From NCBI RefSeq assembly GCF_000959725.1, contig NZ_CP009322.1, forward strand, positions 2,604,001 to 2,668,000: DNA of 64,000 nt, written 5' to 3'. The translations under genes and the position numbers were made by a program. Origin of the DNA: Burkholderia gladioli (GTDB lineage: Bacteria > Pseudomonadota > Gammaproteobacteria > Burkholderiales > Burkholderiaceae). A model generated the notes under the pieces. The model saw nothing but the letters and a program-made list of their open reading frames with translations. It searched no databases and was not told the origin of the DNA. Positions within the stretch are counted from its first letter, which is position 1, and every line of letters begins with the position of its first letter. Below, piece by piece: positions 9,257 to 17,958 of this stretch.

Positions 9257-10204
9257 TCAGGCCCGCTGCGCGGGCGCCACGCCCGGCATCGCGAAGCCGG
9301 CCGCGTCGAGCTCGGCCCGCAACTGCGCGGCGGCCGCCGCGTCGAGGGCCATCAGGGGCGGACGCACGATGCGCCAGCGCTCGGCGCCGCGCCAGTGCGC
9401 GAGCGTGGCCTTCATCGCCGGAATCATGGGCCGCGACTGGAAGATCTTGCGGATCGCCGTCACCGCCTGTTGCTGCGCCCGCGCCTCGGCACCGCCATCG
9501 CCGCCCAGCGCGCAGAGCCGCGCGATGGCGGCCGGGTTCAGGTTGGCGGTCGCGCTGATGCAGCCCGCGCCGCCGATCGGCAGCGCCGCGCCGAGCAGGG
9601 CCTCGCTGGCCGGGAAGATATCCAGGCCGTCGGCCGCGAAGCGCTCGATCATCGCGCGCGTGTTGTCCCAGTCGCCCGAGGAATCCTTCACGCCGGCGAT
9701 CGTCTTCGGGTAGCGGCGCACCAGTCGCTCGATCAGCGCCGGCGTGATCGGCACGCCCGACAGCGCGGGGATGTGATAGAGGTACAGCGCGAGCCGCGCG
9801 TCGCCCACCCGCTCGATCACCTCCGAGTAGTAAGCGAACAGGCCGTCCTCGCCGAGCGGCTTGTAGAAGAACGGCGGCAGCATCAGCACGCCGGCCGCGC
9901 CGGCCCGCACCGCGTGCCGCGTAAGCCGCACCGTGTCGGGCAGGGCCGAGGTGCCGGTGCCCGGCATCATCCGCGCGGCGGGCACGCCGGCCGCGAGCAG
10001 CGCCTCGGTCAGCTCGATGCGCTCGCCCACCGACAGCGAGTTCGCCTCCGAATTGGTGCCGAAGATCGCCAGGCCCGCGCCGCTCGCGACGAGCCAGCGG
10101 CAGTGTTCGACGAAGGCCTCGGCGTCGGGCGCGAGATCCTCGCGAAACGGCGTGAGCACGGGCGCGAGGACGCCGCGCAGGCGAGGGAGGGAAGAAGCGT
10201 TCAT
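9257..10204 (-). CDS. DapA-family lyase/aldolase (dihydrodipicolinate synthase superfamily)
   Basis: 315-aa TIM-barrel class I enzyme. The Schiff-base lysine lies in IAGVKDSSGDWDN, the catalytic tyrosine in LALYLYHIPALSG, and the substrate loop FGTNSEANSLS is near the N-terminus. It is a catabolic DapA paralogue rather than lysine-pathway DapA, judged from the NSEANS loop and the operon context. Likely role: aldol cleavage or dehydration of a 2-keto-3-deoxy acid made by the IlvD-like dehydratase 93 bp downstream. Exact substrate is not determinable here. Confidence 0.85.
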   Translation of the reverse strand: MNASSLPRLRGVLAPVLTPFREDLAPDAEAFVEHCRWLVASGAGLAIFGTNSEANSLSVGERIELTEALLAAGVPAARMMPGTGTSALPDTVRLTRHAVRAGAAGVLMLPPFFYKPLGEDGLFAYYSEVIERVGDARLALYLYHIPALSGVPITPALIERLVRRYPKTIAGVKDSSGDWDNTRAMIERFAADGLDIFPASEALLGAALPIGGAGCISATANLNPAAIARLCALGGDGGAEARAQQQAVTAIRKIFQSRPMIPAMKATLAHWRGAERWRIVRPPLMALDAAAAAQLRAELDAAGFAMPGVAPAQRA

Positions 10205-10262
10205 GCCTGGATTTCCTGGAGATCGGGAACGGGGCCGGCGCGGCGCGGCTGGCGCGATGCTT

Positions 10263-11570
10263 TCATCGGTTGACGATCCGCGCGGGCAGGAAGACGACGA
10301 TCAGCAGCGCCGACAGCGTCAGCGTGCCGGCCACCAGATAGAGGCCCGAGGACAGCGTGTGGGTCTGCGTCTTGAGCCAGCCGATCGCGGCGGGGCTGAC
10401 GAAGCCGGCCAGGTTGCCGGTCGAGTTGATCAACGCGATGCCGGCGGCGGCGCCCGTGCCGCCGAGGAACGAGGTGGGCAGCGCCCAGAACATCGGCAGC
10501 GCGCAGATCACGCCGACCGTGGCCAGCGTCAGGCCGATCATCGCCAGCGTCAGCGAGTTGCCGCCGAACGCGCACAGGCAGAAGCCGGCGGCGGCCAGCA
10601 GCGCCGGCGCGCCGACGTGCCAGCGGCGCTCGCGGGTGCGATCGGCGTGGCGGCCCACCAGCAGCATCGCCACCAGCGCGCAGGCATAGGGGATCACGGT
10701 CAGCAGCCCGACCATGAACGGGTCGGCCACGCCCGAGTTGCGGATGATGGTGGGCTGCCAGAAGCCGATCGCGTAGGAGCCCATCACGATCCCGAACAGG
10801 ATCAGGCACAGCAGCCAGACGCGCGCCGAGCCGAATACCGCGCCCACCGAGCCGTGCGTGCGCACGGCGGCATCGCTGCCCACCTCGTCGGCGATCACGG
10901 CCTTCTCGTGCTCGCTGAGCCACCTGGCCTGCTCGACGCGATCGTCGAGGAAGAAATAGATCACCACGCCCAGCACGATCGCCGGCAGCGCCTCCACCAC
11001 GAACAGCCACTGCCAGCCGGCGTGGCCGGCCGCGCCGTTGAAGGCATGCATGATGTAGCCCGACAGCGGCCCGCCGACGATGCCCGACACGGGATTGCCG
11101 GCCATCAGCACGGCCACCATCTTGCCGCGCCGGTGCGAGGGGAACCAGTAGGTCAGGTAGAGGATCATGCCGGGGAAGAAGCCGGCCTCGGCCACGCCGA
11201 GCAGGAAGCGCACCACGTAGAACATGGTGGGCGTGGTGACCCAGGCCGTCACCAGCGAGAGCACCGCCCAGCTCACCATGATCCGCGCAATCCAGCGGCG
11301 CGCGCCGAGGCGGTGCAGCAGCAGGTTGCTGGGCACCTCGAAGAAGAAATAGCCGACGAAGAACAGGCCCGCGCCGAAGCCGTACACCGCCTCGCTGAAA
11401 TGCAGGTCGCCGAGCATCTGCAGCTTCGCGAAACCGACGTTGACGCGATCGAGGTAGGCGACCACGTAGCAGATGAACAGCAGCGGCATGAAGCGCCAGG
11501 CTGCCCGCCGGAAGGTCGCGTCGGCGGACGGCCGGGCCGCCCCCATGGGTATCGCGGGGTGAGTCGACAT
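10263..11570 (-). CDS. MFS transporter, anion:cation symporter (ACS)-like, probable sugar-acid uptake
   Basis: 435-aa inner-membrane carrier with about 12 hydrophobic segments. The N-terminal signature FICYVVAYLDRVNVGFAKLQ and the loop GVAEAGFFPGMILYLTYWF are typical of the phthalate/tartrate/hexuronate ACS group. A cytoplasmic loop separates the two six-helix halves (residues of about 195-235). It is the first gene of the sugar-acid operon, and ATG 11570 has a GGAG site eight bases upstream. Predicted to import the acid consumed by the three downstream enzymes by proton symport. Confidence 0.87.
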   Translation of the reverse strand: MSTHPAIPMGAARPSADATFRRAAWRFMPLLFICYVVAYLDRVNVGFAKLQMLGDLHFSEAVYGFGAGLFFVGYFFFEVPSNLLLHRLGARRWIARIMVSWAVLSLVTAWVTTPTMFYVVRFLLGVAEAGFFPGMILYLTYWFPSHRRGKMVAVLMAGNPVSGIVGGPLSGYIMHAFNGAAGHAGWQWLFVVEALPAIVLGVVIYFFLDDRVEQARWLSEHEKAVIADEVGSDAAVRTHGSVGAVFGSARVWLLCLILFGIVMGSYAIGFWQPTIIRNSGVADPFMVGLLTVIPYACALVAMLLVGRHADRTRERRWHVGAPALLAAAGFCLCAFGGNSLTLAMIGLTLATVGVICALPMFWALPTSFLGGTGAAAGIALINSTGNLAGFVSPAAIGWLKTQTHTLSSGLYLVAGTLTLSALLIVVFLPARIVNR

Positions 11571-11909
11571 TCGCTTGTCTCCGTGTGCCGGCGCGCGCCC
11601 GGTCGAGGCGCGCCGTCTTGCGAGCGCGTCTCTGACGGACGCGCTTCGTCGGTACCTGGATCGGCTCAGGTACGGTCCGCCGGAGCGTGCTGCGGGAATC
11701 GCTTGGTTTCCGGCGTTGCAGCGAGTATTGCAAGCTTCACCAGGCGGAAAAAGCAGGGATTGCGTCGTTCAGACCTCAAAATTTTTTCTGTTTGGCGTCG
11801 AGGCTCGGAACGTGGACTTCGTGGTTTCGAGGGGAAATGGCACGGCTCGCTCGAGTCAATCGGCCAGCATGACGAATCCAGAACAAGCACATCGCGATCG
11901 GAATCCGGC
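11571..11909. other. 339-bp promoter region upstream of the sugar-acid operon
   Basis: No gene is seen. The region between the MFS start (11570) and the stop of the HAD gene (11910) holds the operon promoter and an AT-rich patch around 11780-11795. Short open frames here have no ribosome site or recognisable product. Confidence 0.4.
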
Positions 11910-12569
11910 TCAGCCCTCCGCCCCCATCTCCAACACCTCCCCCAGCTCCCGCTCGATCGCGCGGCACCCGCGCTCGCGCCATTGCGCGCTCGAGATCTTC
12001 CCCGTCACCGCGCCGACGAAGCGCGTGCCGGCCGCCGCCGCGGCCTGCTGGTCGGCCGTGTGATCGCCGACGTAGAGCGCCTCGTCGGCCTTCACGCCGA
12101 GCAGGTCCAGCGCTTTGAGCAAGCCTTCGGGATCGGGCTTGTGCCGGCCGACATCCTCGTGGCCGACGATCACCGTCACCAGTTGGGCGAGATCGAGATG
12201 GCGCAGGATCTGCTCGATCCGGTAGCGGTACTTGGTCGAGACGATCGCGACCGGGATCCGCCGCGCATGCAGCTCGGCCAGCAGCGCGACCGCGTCCGGG
12301 TAGAAGCGCGTCATGCCCACCATCACCCGGTCGGCATGCGCGACGAAGCGGGTCCGGTAGCTGGCGGCCAACGCCGCATCCTCGTTGCCGCTCAGGAATG
12401 CGAAGGTCTGCTCGAGCGTCAGCCCGATCGAGTCCTCGATGCGCTCGCGCGGGGGCACCGCCTGCCCCATGTCGCCGAGCGCGGCGGCGGCGCAGAAACA
12501 GATCGCATCGCTCGAATCGGCGAGCGTCAGGTCGAAGTCGAACAGGTAGGCGCGGGGGGAAAAGGACAT
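11910..12569 (-). CDS. HAD-family hydrolase, phosphoglycolate-phosphatase-like
   Basis: 219-aa cytoplasmic HAD phosphatase. Motif I is LFDFDLTLADSS, motif II AIVSTKYRYR, motif III the lysine of GRHKPDPEGLLKAL, and motif IV ALYVGDHTADQQAAAAAG. The helical C1 cap between motifs I and II is of normal size, as in Gph/PpaX-type enzymes. ATG 12569 directly precedes the core strand. It is divergent from the MEKHLA-domain gene with 195 bp between starts. Substrate is unknown; members of this group act on phosphoglycolate, pyrophosphate or sugar phosphates. Confidence 0.82.
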   Translation of the reverse strand: MSFSPRAYLFDFDLTLADSSDAICFCAAAALGDMGQAVPPRERIEDSIGLTLEQTFAFLSGNEDAALAASYRTRFVAHADRVMVGMTRFYPDAVALLAELHARRIPVAIVSTKYRYRIEQILRHLDLAQLVTVIVGHEDVGRHKPDPEGLLKALDLLGVKADEALYVGDHTADQQAAAAAGTRFVGAVTGKISSAQWRERGCRAIERELGEVLEMGAEG

Positions 12570-12764
12570 GGTCGGACCGGGCAAAAAGGGCTTTCGATCA
12601 TAACGGATCGCGCCGCGCGACGCCGCTTCGCGTCGTCCCCGCCAAGCTCGGGCACGGCGCCGACGCGGCGCGCGTTTGTCGCCTACAATGCCCCAAGCTT
12701 CGCCGCCTCGCGCCCGCTCCGGGTGCGCCGGTTTCCTCCATCCACGCCCCGTCGCCTCACAGGT

Positions 12765-13256
12765 ATGACCCAGCCCACCCCCGCCCCGCTGTCGCGCAGT
12801 ACCGATCCCGAATTCTTCGCCCTCCTGGCCGACAGCTATCGCCGCCTGCTCGGCAAGCCGCTGGTGCCCGACAGCGTGCCCGCCGAGGCACGCGCGGCCT
12901 GGCTCTACGAAAGCGCCCCATTCGGCATCCTCGCGCACAACACCGAGGCCGATCCGGTGTTCGTCTACGGCAACCAGCGCGCGCAGGCCATCTTCGGCTA
13001 CGACTGGCAGGAGCTGACCTCGCTGCCCTCGCGCCTGTCGGCCGAGGCGCCCGAGCGCAGCGAGCGCCAGGCCTTCCTCGACCAGGTGGGCGCGCACGGT
13101 TATGTCGACAACTATCGCGGCATCCGCATCGCCAAGTCGGGCGAGCGCTTCTGGATCGAGGGCGTGACGGTCTGGCAACTGAGCGATGCCGACGGCACCT
13201 GGCGCGGGCAGGCCGCGCTGCTGCCGAACGTGACGCCGATCGAGGCCGCGGGCTGA
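12765..13256 (+). CDS. MEKHLA (PAS-like) domain protein
   Basis: 163-aa soluble protein that matches the MEKHLA domain across nearly its whole length. SYRRLLGKPLVP is followed by a PAS-like core (PFGILAHNTEADPVFVYGNQRAQAIFGYDW, shown only in part by key residues GYDW, LTSLPSRLSAE and a C-terminal GVTVWQLSDADGTWRGQAA). The domain is best known at the C-terminus of plant HD-ZIP III factors, and bacterial stand-alone versions are probably small-molecule or redox sensors. It has no output domain and no obvious partner, and is divergent from the HAD gene. ATG 12765 follows an AGG-containing site. Confidence 0.78.
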   Translation: MTQPTPAPLSRSTDPEFFALLADSYRRLLGKPLVPDSVPAEARAAWLYESAPFGILAHNTEADPVFVYGNQRAQAIFGYDWQELTSLPSRLSAEAPERSERQAFLDQVGAHGYVDNYRGIRIAKSGERFWIEGVTVWQLSDADGTWRGQAALLPNVTPIEAAG

Positions 13257-13375
13257 ACCTCGCCCGGCGCCGCCGGGCCGCCTGTCGATCGACGGAATAA
13301 GCGCGCCCCGCCGGGCGTTCTGCCTCTGAACGGAGCGTCATCCCCGACGTCTCCCCCGCTTCGGAGCGCAGTTTG

Positions 13376-14431
13376 ATGAAACCTACGCGCAGCACCGCCC
13401 GCCGCCGGCTCGCCGGCGCCCTGCTCGGCGCCTGCCTGGCCGGCACGATGGCCCTGCTCGCCAGCCTGCCGGCCGGCGCCGAGCCGGCCACCCACCTGAG
13501 CGACGTCGAGCGCAATTACCGCCGCCTGCTCGAGGTGCTGCAGCACAGCCCCGCCGCGCTGTCCGACCCGGCCCAGCGCACCGAGCTCACGCGCGCCTCG
13601 GCGCTGTTCCTCGCCGCGCTCAAGCGCGACGGCAGCGCCCGCGACGCGCTGGTCACCGACACCCGCAACATCGTCGCCTCGCTCGGCGACGGCAGCTTCA
13701 GCGCGGCCGGCAGCATTCGCGCGCTGCAACGCGACGCGGCCGCCGGCAACGCGCTGCAATCGGGCCCCTGGGACCCGAGCACGCTGCCCGGCGCGTCGAT
13801 CGCGGCACCGATCGGCATCAACCTGGTGCAGAAGCACGAGGGCGACTGCGTCGGCATCTCGGTGGTCAAGGCCTTCTCGACCACGCCGACCGGCAAGGAC
13901 ATCCTGCATCGCGCCGTGCGCCAGCTCGGCCGCGACCGCTACAGCGTCAGCCTGCCCGGCGATCCGTCGCGCACCTACACGCTCGCGGCCGACAGCCTCG
14001 ACCAATACGGCACCGGCGATCCGGCGGCGGCCGCCATCGTCGGCGCGATGTTCCAGTATTTCCATCTCGACCCGGCCAAGGGCTCGCTGCCGACCAACAA
14101 GGTGATGGCGGTGCTGGCCGGCGGCTACGGCACGCATGCGCGCCTGGCAGATCGCGACAGCAGCAGCCAGGACATCGTCGGCTTCCTCGGCCAGCACGCC
14201 GACGAGCTCGGCTCGCGCGTGGCGATGGTGTTCGGCGGCAAGCCCGACCGGCACGGCGACTGGTCCAAGGGCGACGGCCATGCCTTCGCGGTGATCCGCG
14301 TCGACGTGCCCGGCAACATGGTCTATTACACCAACCCGTGGAACGAGTCGGTGGTCAGGAAGATCGCGCTGTCCGATCTCGCCAGCCAGGCGGCAGGCAC
14401 CTCGGCCGACTTCGAGTTCGTGCGCTTCTAG
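13376..14431 (+). CDS. Secreted calpain/papain-like cysteine protease candidate
   Basis: 351-aa protein with a signal peptide (basic MKPTRSTARRR, hydrophobic core, cleavage near LPAGAEP). Residues of about 155-350 carry a calpain-like Cys-His-Asn triad in the right order: KHEGDCVGISVVKAF (catalytic Cys after GD, as in the calpain G-D-C motif), GDGHAFAVIRVD (His) and YTNPWNE (Asn followed by Pro-Trp, as in NPWG). Bacterial calpain-like (C2-type) peptidases are rare and mostly uncharacterised. No calcium-binding EF hand or adhesion domain is visible. The TTG just before the ATG was not used. A strong terminator follows at 14520-14551. The fold is inferred from motifs only. Confidence 0.6.
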   Translation: MKPTRSTARRRLAGALLGACLAGTMALLASLPAGAEPATHLSDVERNYRRLLEVLQHSPAALSDPAQRTELTRASALFLAALKRDGSARDALVTDTRNIVASLGDGSFSAAGSIRALQRDAAAGNALQSGPWDPSTLPGASIAAPIGINLVQKHEGDCVGISVVKAFSTTPTGKDILHRAVRQLGRDRYSVSLPGDPSRTYTLAADSLDQYGTGDPAAAAIVGAMFQYFHLDPAKGSLPTNKVMAVLAGGYGTHARLADRDSSSQDIVGFLGQHADELGSRVAMVFGGKPDRHGDWSKGDGHAFAVIRVDVPGNMVYYTNPWNESVVRKIALSDLASQAAGTSADFEFVRF

Positions 14432-14519
14432 GCCGTCGCGGCGGCTTCAGACACGGGCTTCATACCCAGGCTTCACACAGGCTTCAGAGCGAGCCCGGCC
14501 ACCGGTCCGGGATTTCAGT

Positions 14520-14551
14520 GCCGAAGGCGTGCCACGCCTTCGGCTTTTTTT
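14520..14551 (+). terminator. Rho-independent terminator after the calpain-like gene
   Basis: An 11-bp perfect stem GCCGAAGGCGT / ACGCCTTCGGC with a 3-base loop is followed by seven T residues. It lies about 90 bp after the stop at 14431 and in the same orientation. Confidence 0.85.
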
Positions 14552-14595
14552 CGTCGGCGTCGCGGCGAGATCGAACGTCGAACGCCCGAACTCGC

Positions 14596-15255
14596 TCAGG
14601 CGGCGGCCCGCTCCCGCACGCGATAGACGCAGCGCCGCGCGCCCGCCGGCACGTGCTCGACGCGCTCGATCGAGGCCGCGTCGCCGAGCATCTCGCGAAA
14701 GATCTCCAGCTCCGAGCGGCAGAACCCCTGGCAGGCGGTGGCCGCCGCGCAGATCGGACAATGGTTTTCGATCAGCAGCCAGCCGTCGCCGTCCTCGGCG
14801 CGCGCCCATTCCGCGAAATACCCCTCGCGATCGCGCAGCTCGGCCAGCTTCGCGAGGCGCGCCTCGAGCCCGGTCACGCCCGCCAGCGCGCGCGCATAAC
14901 TCTCGCGCGTCTCGGCCTCGCGCGCGCGGATCAGCAGGTCGAGCGTGGGCTCGCCCAGCGTGCCGCGGATGATGCGGATCAGGTCGACCGTCATGTCCGC
15001 ATGCGCGTCGGGGAAATGCCCGTGCCCGAGCGCCGTGAGCCGCCAGACCCGCGCCGGCCGCCCGACGCCCTGCGGCATGTTCTCGGCCGCCACCAGGCCC
15101 TCCGCCTCCAGCTTCTTCAACTGCTGCCGCGCGGCCTCCGAGGTGGTGCCGAGGCAGGCACCCAGCTCGGCCGATTGCTGCGGGCCGCGGCGTTTCAATA
15201 CGTTCAGCACGCGCTCGGAAACAGGCAGCGCGGGCTGCGGAAAGGATTCGTCCAT
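14596..15255 (-). CDS. SufR-like winged-helix regulator with C-terminal cysteine cluster
   Basis: 219-aa regulator. The N-terminal winged helix (residues of about 10-75) shows LGTTSEAARQQLKKLEAEGL and a wing GRPARVWRLT. The C-terminal part holds four clustered cysteines (NHCPICAAATACQGFC) and a late Cys in GARRCVYRV, the arrangement of SufR-type regulators that bind an Fe-S cluster. It is divergent from an MFS exporter, with 208 bp between starts; that region includes AT-rich DNA suited to an operator. Likely role: redox- or iron-responsive repressor of itself and the exporter. The cluster ligand assignment is an inference. Confidence 0.72.
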   Translation of the reverse strand: MDESFPQPALPVSERVLNVLKRRGPQQSAELGACLGTTSEAARQQLKKLEAEGLVAAENMPQGVGRPARVWRLTALGHGHFPDAHADMTVDLIRIIRGTLGEPTLDLLIRAREAETRESYARALAGVTGLEARLAKLAELRDREGYFAEWARAEDGDGWLLIENHCPICAAATACQGFCRSELEIFREMLGDAASIERVEHVPAGARRCVYRVRERAAA

Positions 15256-15463
15256 CGATCGCTTGTCAATCAGGGAGCTTGTTCAAAACAGGGAAACAAT
15301 CGGAGCCAGCGCAATATTCACCCGAATAAAACAAGGGAATTCTTGACTAACTGACCCACCAAGGCAAATCATGTGCGCGATTCTTACAAAATGCCTGGGA
15401 GATTGTCATGCCCCGTTCCCTTCTATTTCCGGTTCTCCATCGTCCAGCCCGGCGGCCCGCGCG

Positions 15464-16927
15464 ATGAGCCCGGCCACCACCACCTCCTCCTGGGGCGAGC
15501 TGCTGTCCGGCCGCAACGGCCTGCGCTCGATCGCGCTGGCCGGCGGCGTCGCACTGCACGCGATCAACATCTACCTCGCCACCACCATCCTGCCTTCGGT
15601 CGTGCACGAGATCGGCGGCCTCGAGTACTACGCCTGGAACACCACCTTGTTCATGGCGGCCTCGATCGTCGGCGCGCCCTTGTCGACCAACCTGCTGGCC
15701 CGGGTCGGGCCGCGCGCCGCGTACCTGGTCGCGCTGGCGGTGTTCTGCGCCGGCACGCTGGCCTGCGCGGCCGCGCGCGACATGCCCTGGATGCTGGCCG
15801 GGCGCGTGGCGCAGGGTTTCGGCGGCGGGATCCTGGTCGCGCTCAGCTACGCGCTGATCCGCATCGTGTTCGCGCCGCGGCTCTGGTCGCGCGGCATGGG
15901 CATGGTGTCGGGCATGTGGGGCATCGCCACGCTCTGCGGCCCGGCGATCGGCGGCCTGTTCGCCGAATCGGGCCACTGGCGGCTGGCCTTCCTCGCCCTG
16001 CTGCCGATCGCGGCCCTGCTGGCCCTGATCGTGATCACGCAACTGCCGGCACGACAGACGCAACGCGTCCCGGCCGCGCCCGCCGCGCTCGGCCGGATCC
16101 TGCTGCTGGCCGCCTCGGTGCTGGTGGTGTCGGTGGCGAGCCTGTCGCGCAGCGCCGCGGCGAACGTGGCCGGCATCGCCGTCGGCGTCGCGCTCACGCT
16201 CTGGATCGCGCGCCTGGAGCGCGACCCGCGCGTGAGACTGCTGCCGAGCGGCGCCTATTCGCTGCGCCAGCCGCTCGGCGCGATCTACGCCTGCATGAGC
16301 CTGCTCGGGATCGGCGTGACCACCGAGATCTTCGTGCCGTATTTCCTGCAGACGATCCATGCCCAGCCGCCGCTGCTGGCCGGCTACCTGAGCGCCCTGA
16401 TGGCGGCCGGCTGGTCGATCGGCTCGCTGGTCGGCTCGGGCCGCGGCCCGCGCGCGGCGCGCGTGCTGATGCGCGGCGGGCCGGTGCTGGTCGCGCTGGC
16501 CTTGCTCGCGCTCGCGCTGCTGATGCCGGTGCCGGGCCTGCTGGCCGCCGGCGCGGGTATGGCGGCGCTGTGCGGCGCGCTGGTGGCGGTCGGGCTCGGC
16601 GTCGGGATGGGCTGGCCGCATCTGCTCACGCAGGTGCTGACGCGCGCGCCCGCCGGCCAGGAAGACCTCGCTTCCGCCTCGCTCACCACGGTCCAGCTTT
16701 ACGCGACGGCGATCGGCTCGGCGCTGGCCGGGCTGGTCGCGAATCTCGGCGGCTTCACCGAGCCGGGTGGCCTGGACGGCGCACGGCAGGCGGCTGCCTG
16801 GCTGTTCGCGGTATTCGCGATCGCGCCGCTGCTGGCCGCGATCCTGGTGCGACGCGTATCGGGGGCGCCGCCGGCGGCAGTGGCCGCGCCCGTGGCGGCG
16901 GCCTCGACGTCGACCGAGGACGCTTAG
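15464..16927 (+). CDS. MFS drug-type exporter (DHA-like)
   Basis: 487-aa integral membrane protein with 13-14 predicted hydrophobic segments. It carries the motif A-like loop GPRAAYLVAL and a motif C-like stretch GIATLCGPAIGGLFAESGHWR, both common in drug:H+ antiporters. ATG 15464 was preferred to an ATG 31 codons upstream because the extra residues are not membrane-like. It is divergent from the Fe-S-type regulator and probably controlled by it. Its stop codon (16925-16927) overlaps the stop of the converging nuclease-like gene by three bases. Substrate unknown. Confidence 0.8.
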   Translation: MSPATTTSSWGELLSGRNGLRSIALAGGVALHAINIYLATTILPSVVHEIGGLEYYAWNTTLFMAASIVGAPLSTNLLARVGPRAAYLVALAVFCAGTLACAAARDMPWMLAGRVAQGFGGGILVALSYALIRIVFAPRLWSRGMGMVSGMWGIATLCGPAIGGLFAESGHWRLAFLALLPIAALLALIVITQLPARQTQRVPAAPAALGRILLLAASVLVVSVASLSRSAAANVAGIAVGVALTLWIARLERDPRVRLLPSGAYSLRQPLGAIYACMSLLGIGVTTEIFVPYFLQTIHAQPPLLAGYLSALMAAGWSIGSLVGSGRGPRAARVLMRGGPVLVALALLALALLMPVPGLLAAGAGMAALCGALVAVGLGVGMGWPHLLTQVLTRAPAGQEDLASASLTTVQLYATAIGSALAGLVANLGGFTEPGGLDGARQAAAWLFAVFAIAPLLAAILVRRVSGAPPAAVAAPVAAASTSTEDA

Positions 16928-17958
16928 GTCGAGGCCGGCGACGAGGGCGCCGGCGCTGCCGCCGTGGGCACTGCCGCACCGGCGGACGAGGGCGCAGCAG
17001 CAGCCGCAGGCGCCACCGTACTGGTGGACGACGGCGCCGCCGCCGCCGCGGGAACCGCCACACCGGCAGACGACGGCGCAGCAGCCGCCGCGGGCACCGC
17101 CGCACCGGCGGACGATAGCGCAGCAACAGCAGCCGCAGGCGCCACCGCACCGGCGGACGACGGCGCCGCCATCGCCGCAGCCGGTGCAACGGCAGCGGCA
17201 GCCACCGCACCACCACCGAGAGCCATGAGGGCAGCAGCGGCAGGGTTCGCAACGGGGGCCGGCGGCGCCACTACCGCCACCGCCGCCCCGGCAGTCACCG
17301 CCGCCGGATACGCCGGCCGCATCGCGATCGCCAGCGGAAACCCGCTGACTTCGTGCATGCCGTGATCCACATAGACCTGGTCCGGTTCGCTCGACGGCTG
17401 CGCGTTGGTGATCAGCCCCGAGCGCGCATAAACGCCGCCACCCACGCCGTGGAACGGCCCCGGCGGCACGCGCGGGAAGCCGAGCTGCTGCGCCGTGTAG
17501 AGGAAGTCGCTGACGTTGGTGTCGCCGATCGGCGAGCCGGCACGCTCGGAGAACTTCGCGTCCCAGATCGCGGTCACCTGCCCGAAGGCCGGCGTCGCAT
17601 CGCCGGTCTTTTCCGTGATCGAGATATCGGGCGCGCGCAGCTTGCCGTAGCGGTCGCTGATCTTGATGCCGGGGTTGAGATCGTATTCGTGCGCGCCGCC
17701 GGCCTTCGGCGTGATCCTCGCGTAGGAAAAATTGCACTTGAGCGCCGGCCCCTTGGGCCACACCGCCTTCTTCTTGCGCGTTACCACCTCGAGCTCGTGA
17801 CCGGCCTCGAGCTCGGCGCACAGGTTCAGGAAACACAGGAATTCGAAGACATAGGAATCCTGGTCCGTGTCCACCGCCGCGTGGGTGCTCCAGACAGCGG
17901 CATCCGCGAGCGTGTGTTTGACGGCGCGCAGGTGTTTCAGCAGATCGATTCGTTTCAT
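16924..17958 (-). CDS. PD-(D/E)XK nuclease-like protein with Ala/Pro/Ser-rich tail
   Basis: 344-aa protein not recognised as a named family. Residues 1-210 show a layout fitting a PD-(D/E)XK nuclease: helical E39 (YVFEFLCFLN), P110-D111 (RAPDISI), then D133-x-K135 (AIWDAKF) after 22 residues, followed by a helix (VSDFLYTAQQLG). Residues from about 215 are almost entirely Ala, Pro, Ser, Val and Gly, in a degenerate repeat of about 15-17 residues. Its ATG overlaps the stop of the EVE-like gene (17955-17958), so the two are coupled. Possible role: effector of a restriction or defence pair. A non-nuclease role is equally open. Active-site assignment rests on motif spacing only. Confidence 0.5.
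   Translation of the reverse strand: MKRIDLLKHLRAVKHTLADAAVWSTHAAVDTDQDSYVFEFLCFLNLCAELEAGHELEVVTRKKKAVWPKGPALKCNFSYARITPKAGGAHEYDLNPGIKISDRYGKLRAPDISITEKTGDATPAFGQVTAIWDAKFSERAGSPIGDTNVSDFLYTAQQLGFPRVPPGPFHGVGGGVYARSGLITNAQPSSEPDQVYVDHGMHEVSGFPLAIAMRPAYPAAVTAGAAVAVVAPPAPVANPAAAALMALGGGAVAAAAVAPAAAMAAPSSAGAVAPAAAVAALSSAGAAVPAAAAAPSSAGVAVPAAAAAPSSTSTVAPAAAAAPSSAGAAVPTAAAPAPSSPAST
16930..17230. repeat. Degenerate tandem repeat encoding the Ala-rich tail
   Basis: An imperfect repeat of about 45-51 bp encodes variations of APSSAGAAVPAAAA within the C-terminus of the nuclease-like protein. Copies differ by substitutions and small in-frame length changes, as expected from slippage under protein-level constraint. 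Confidence 0.6.
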
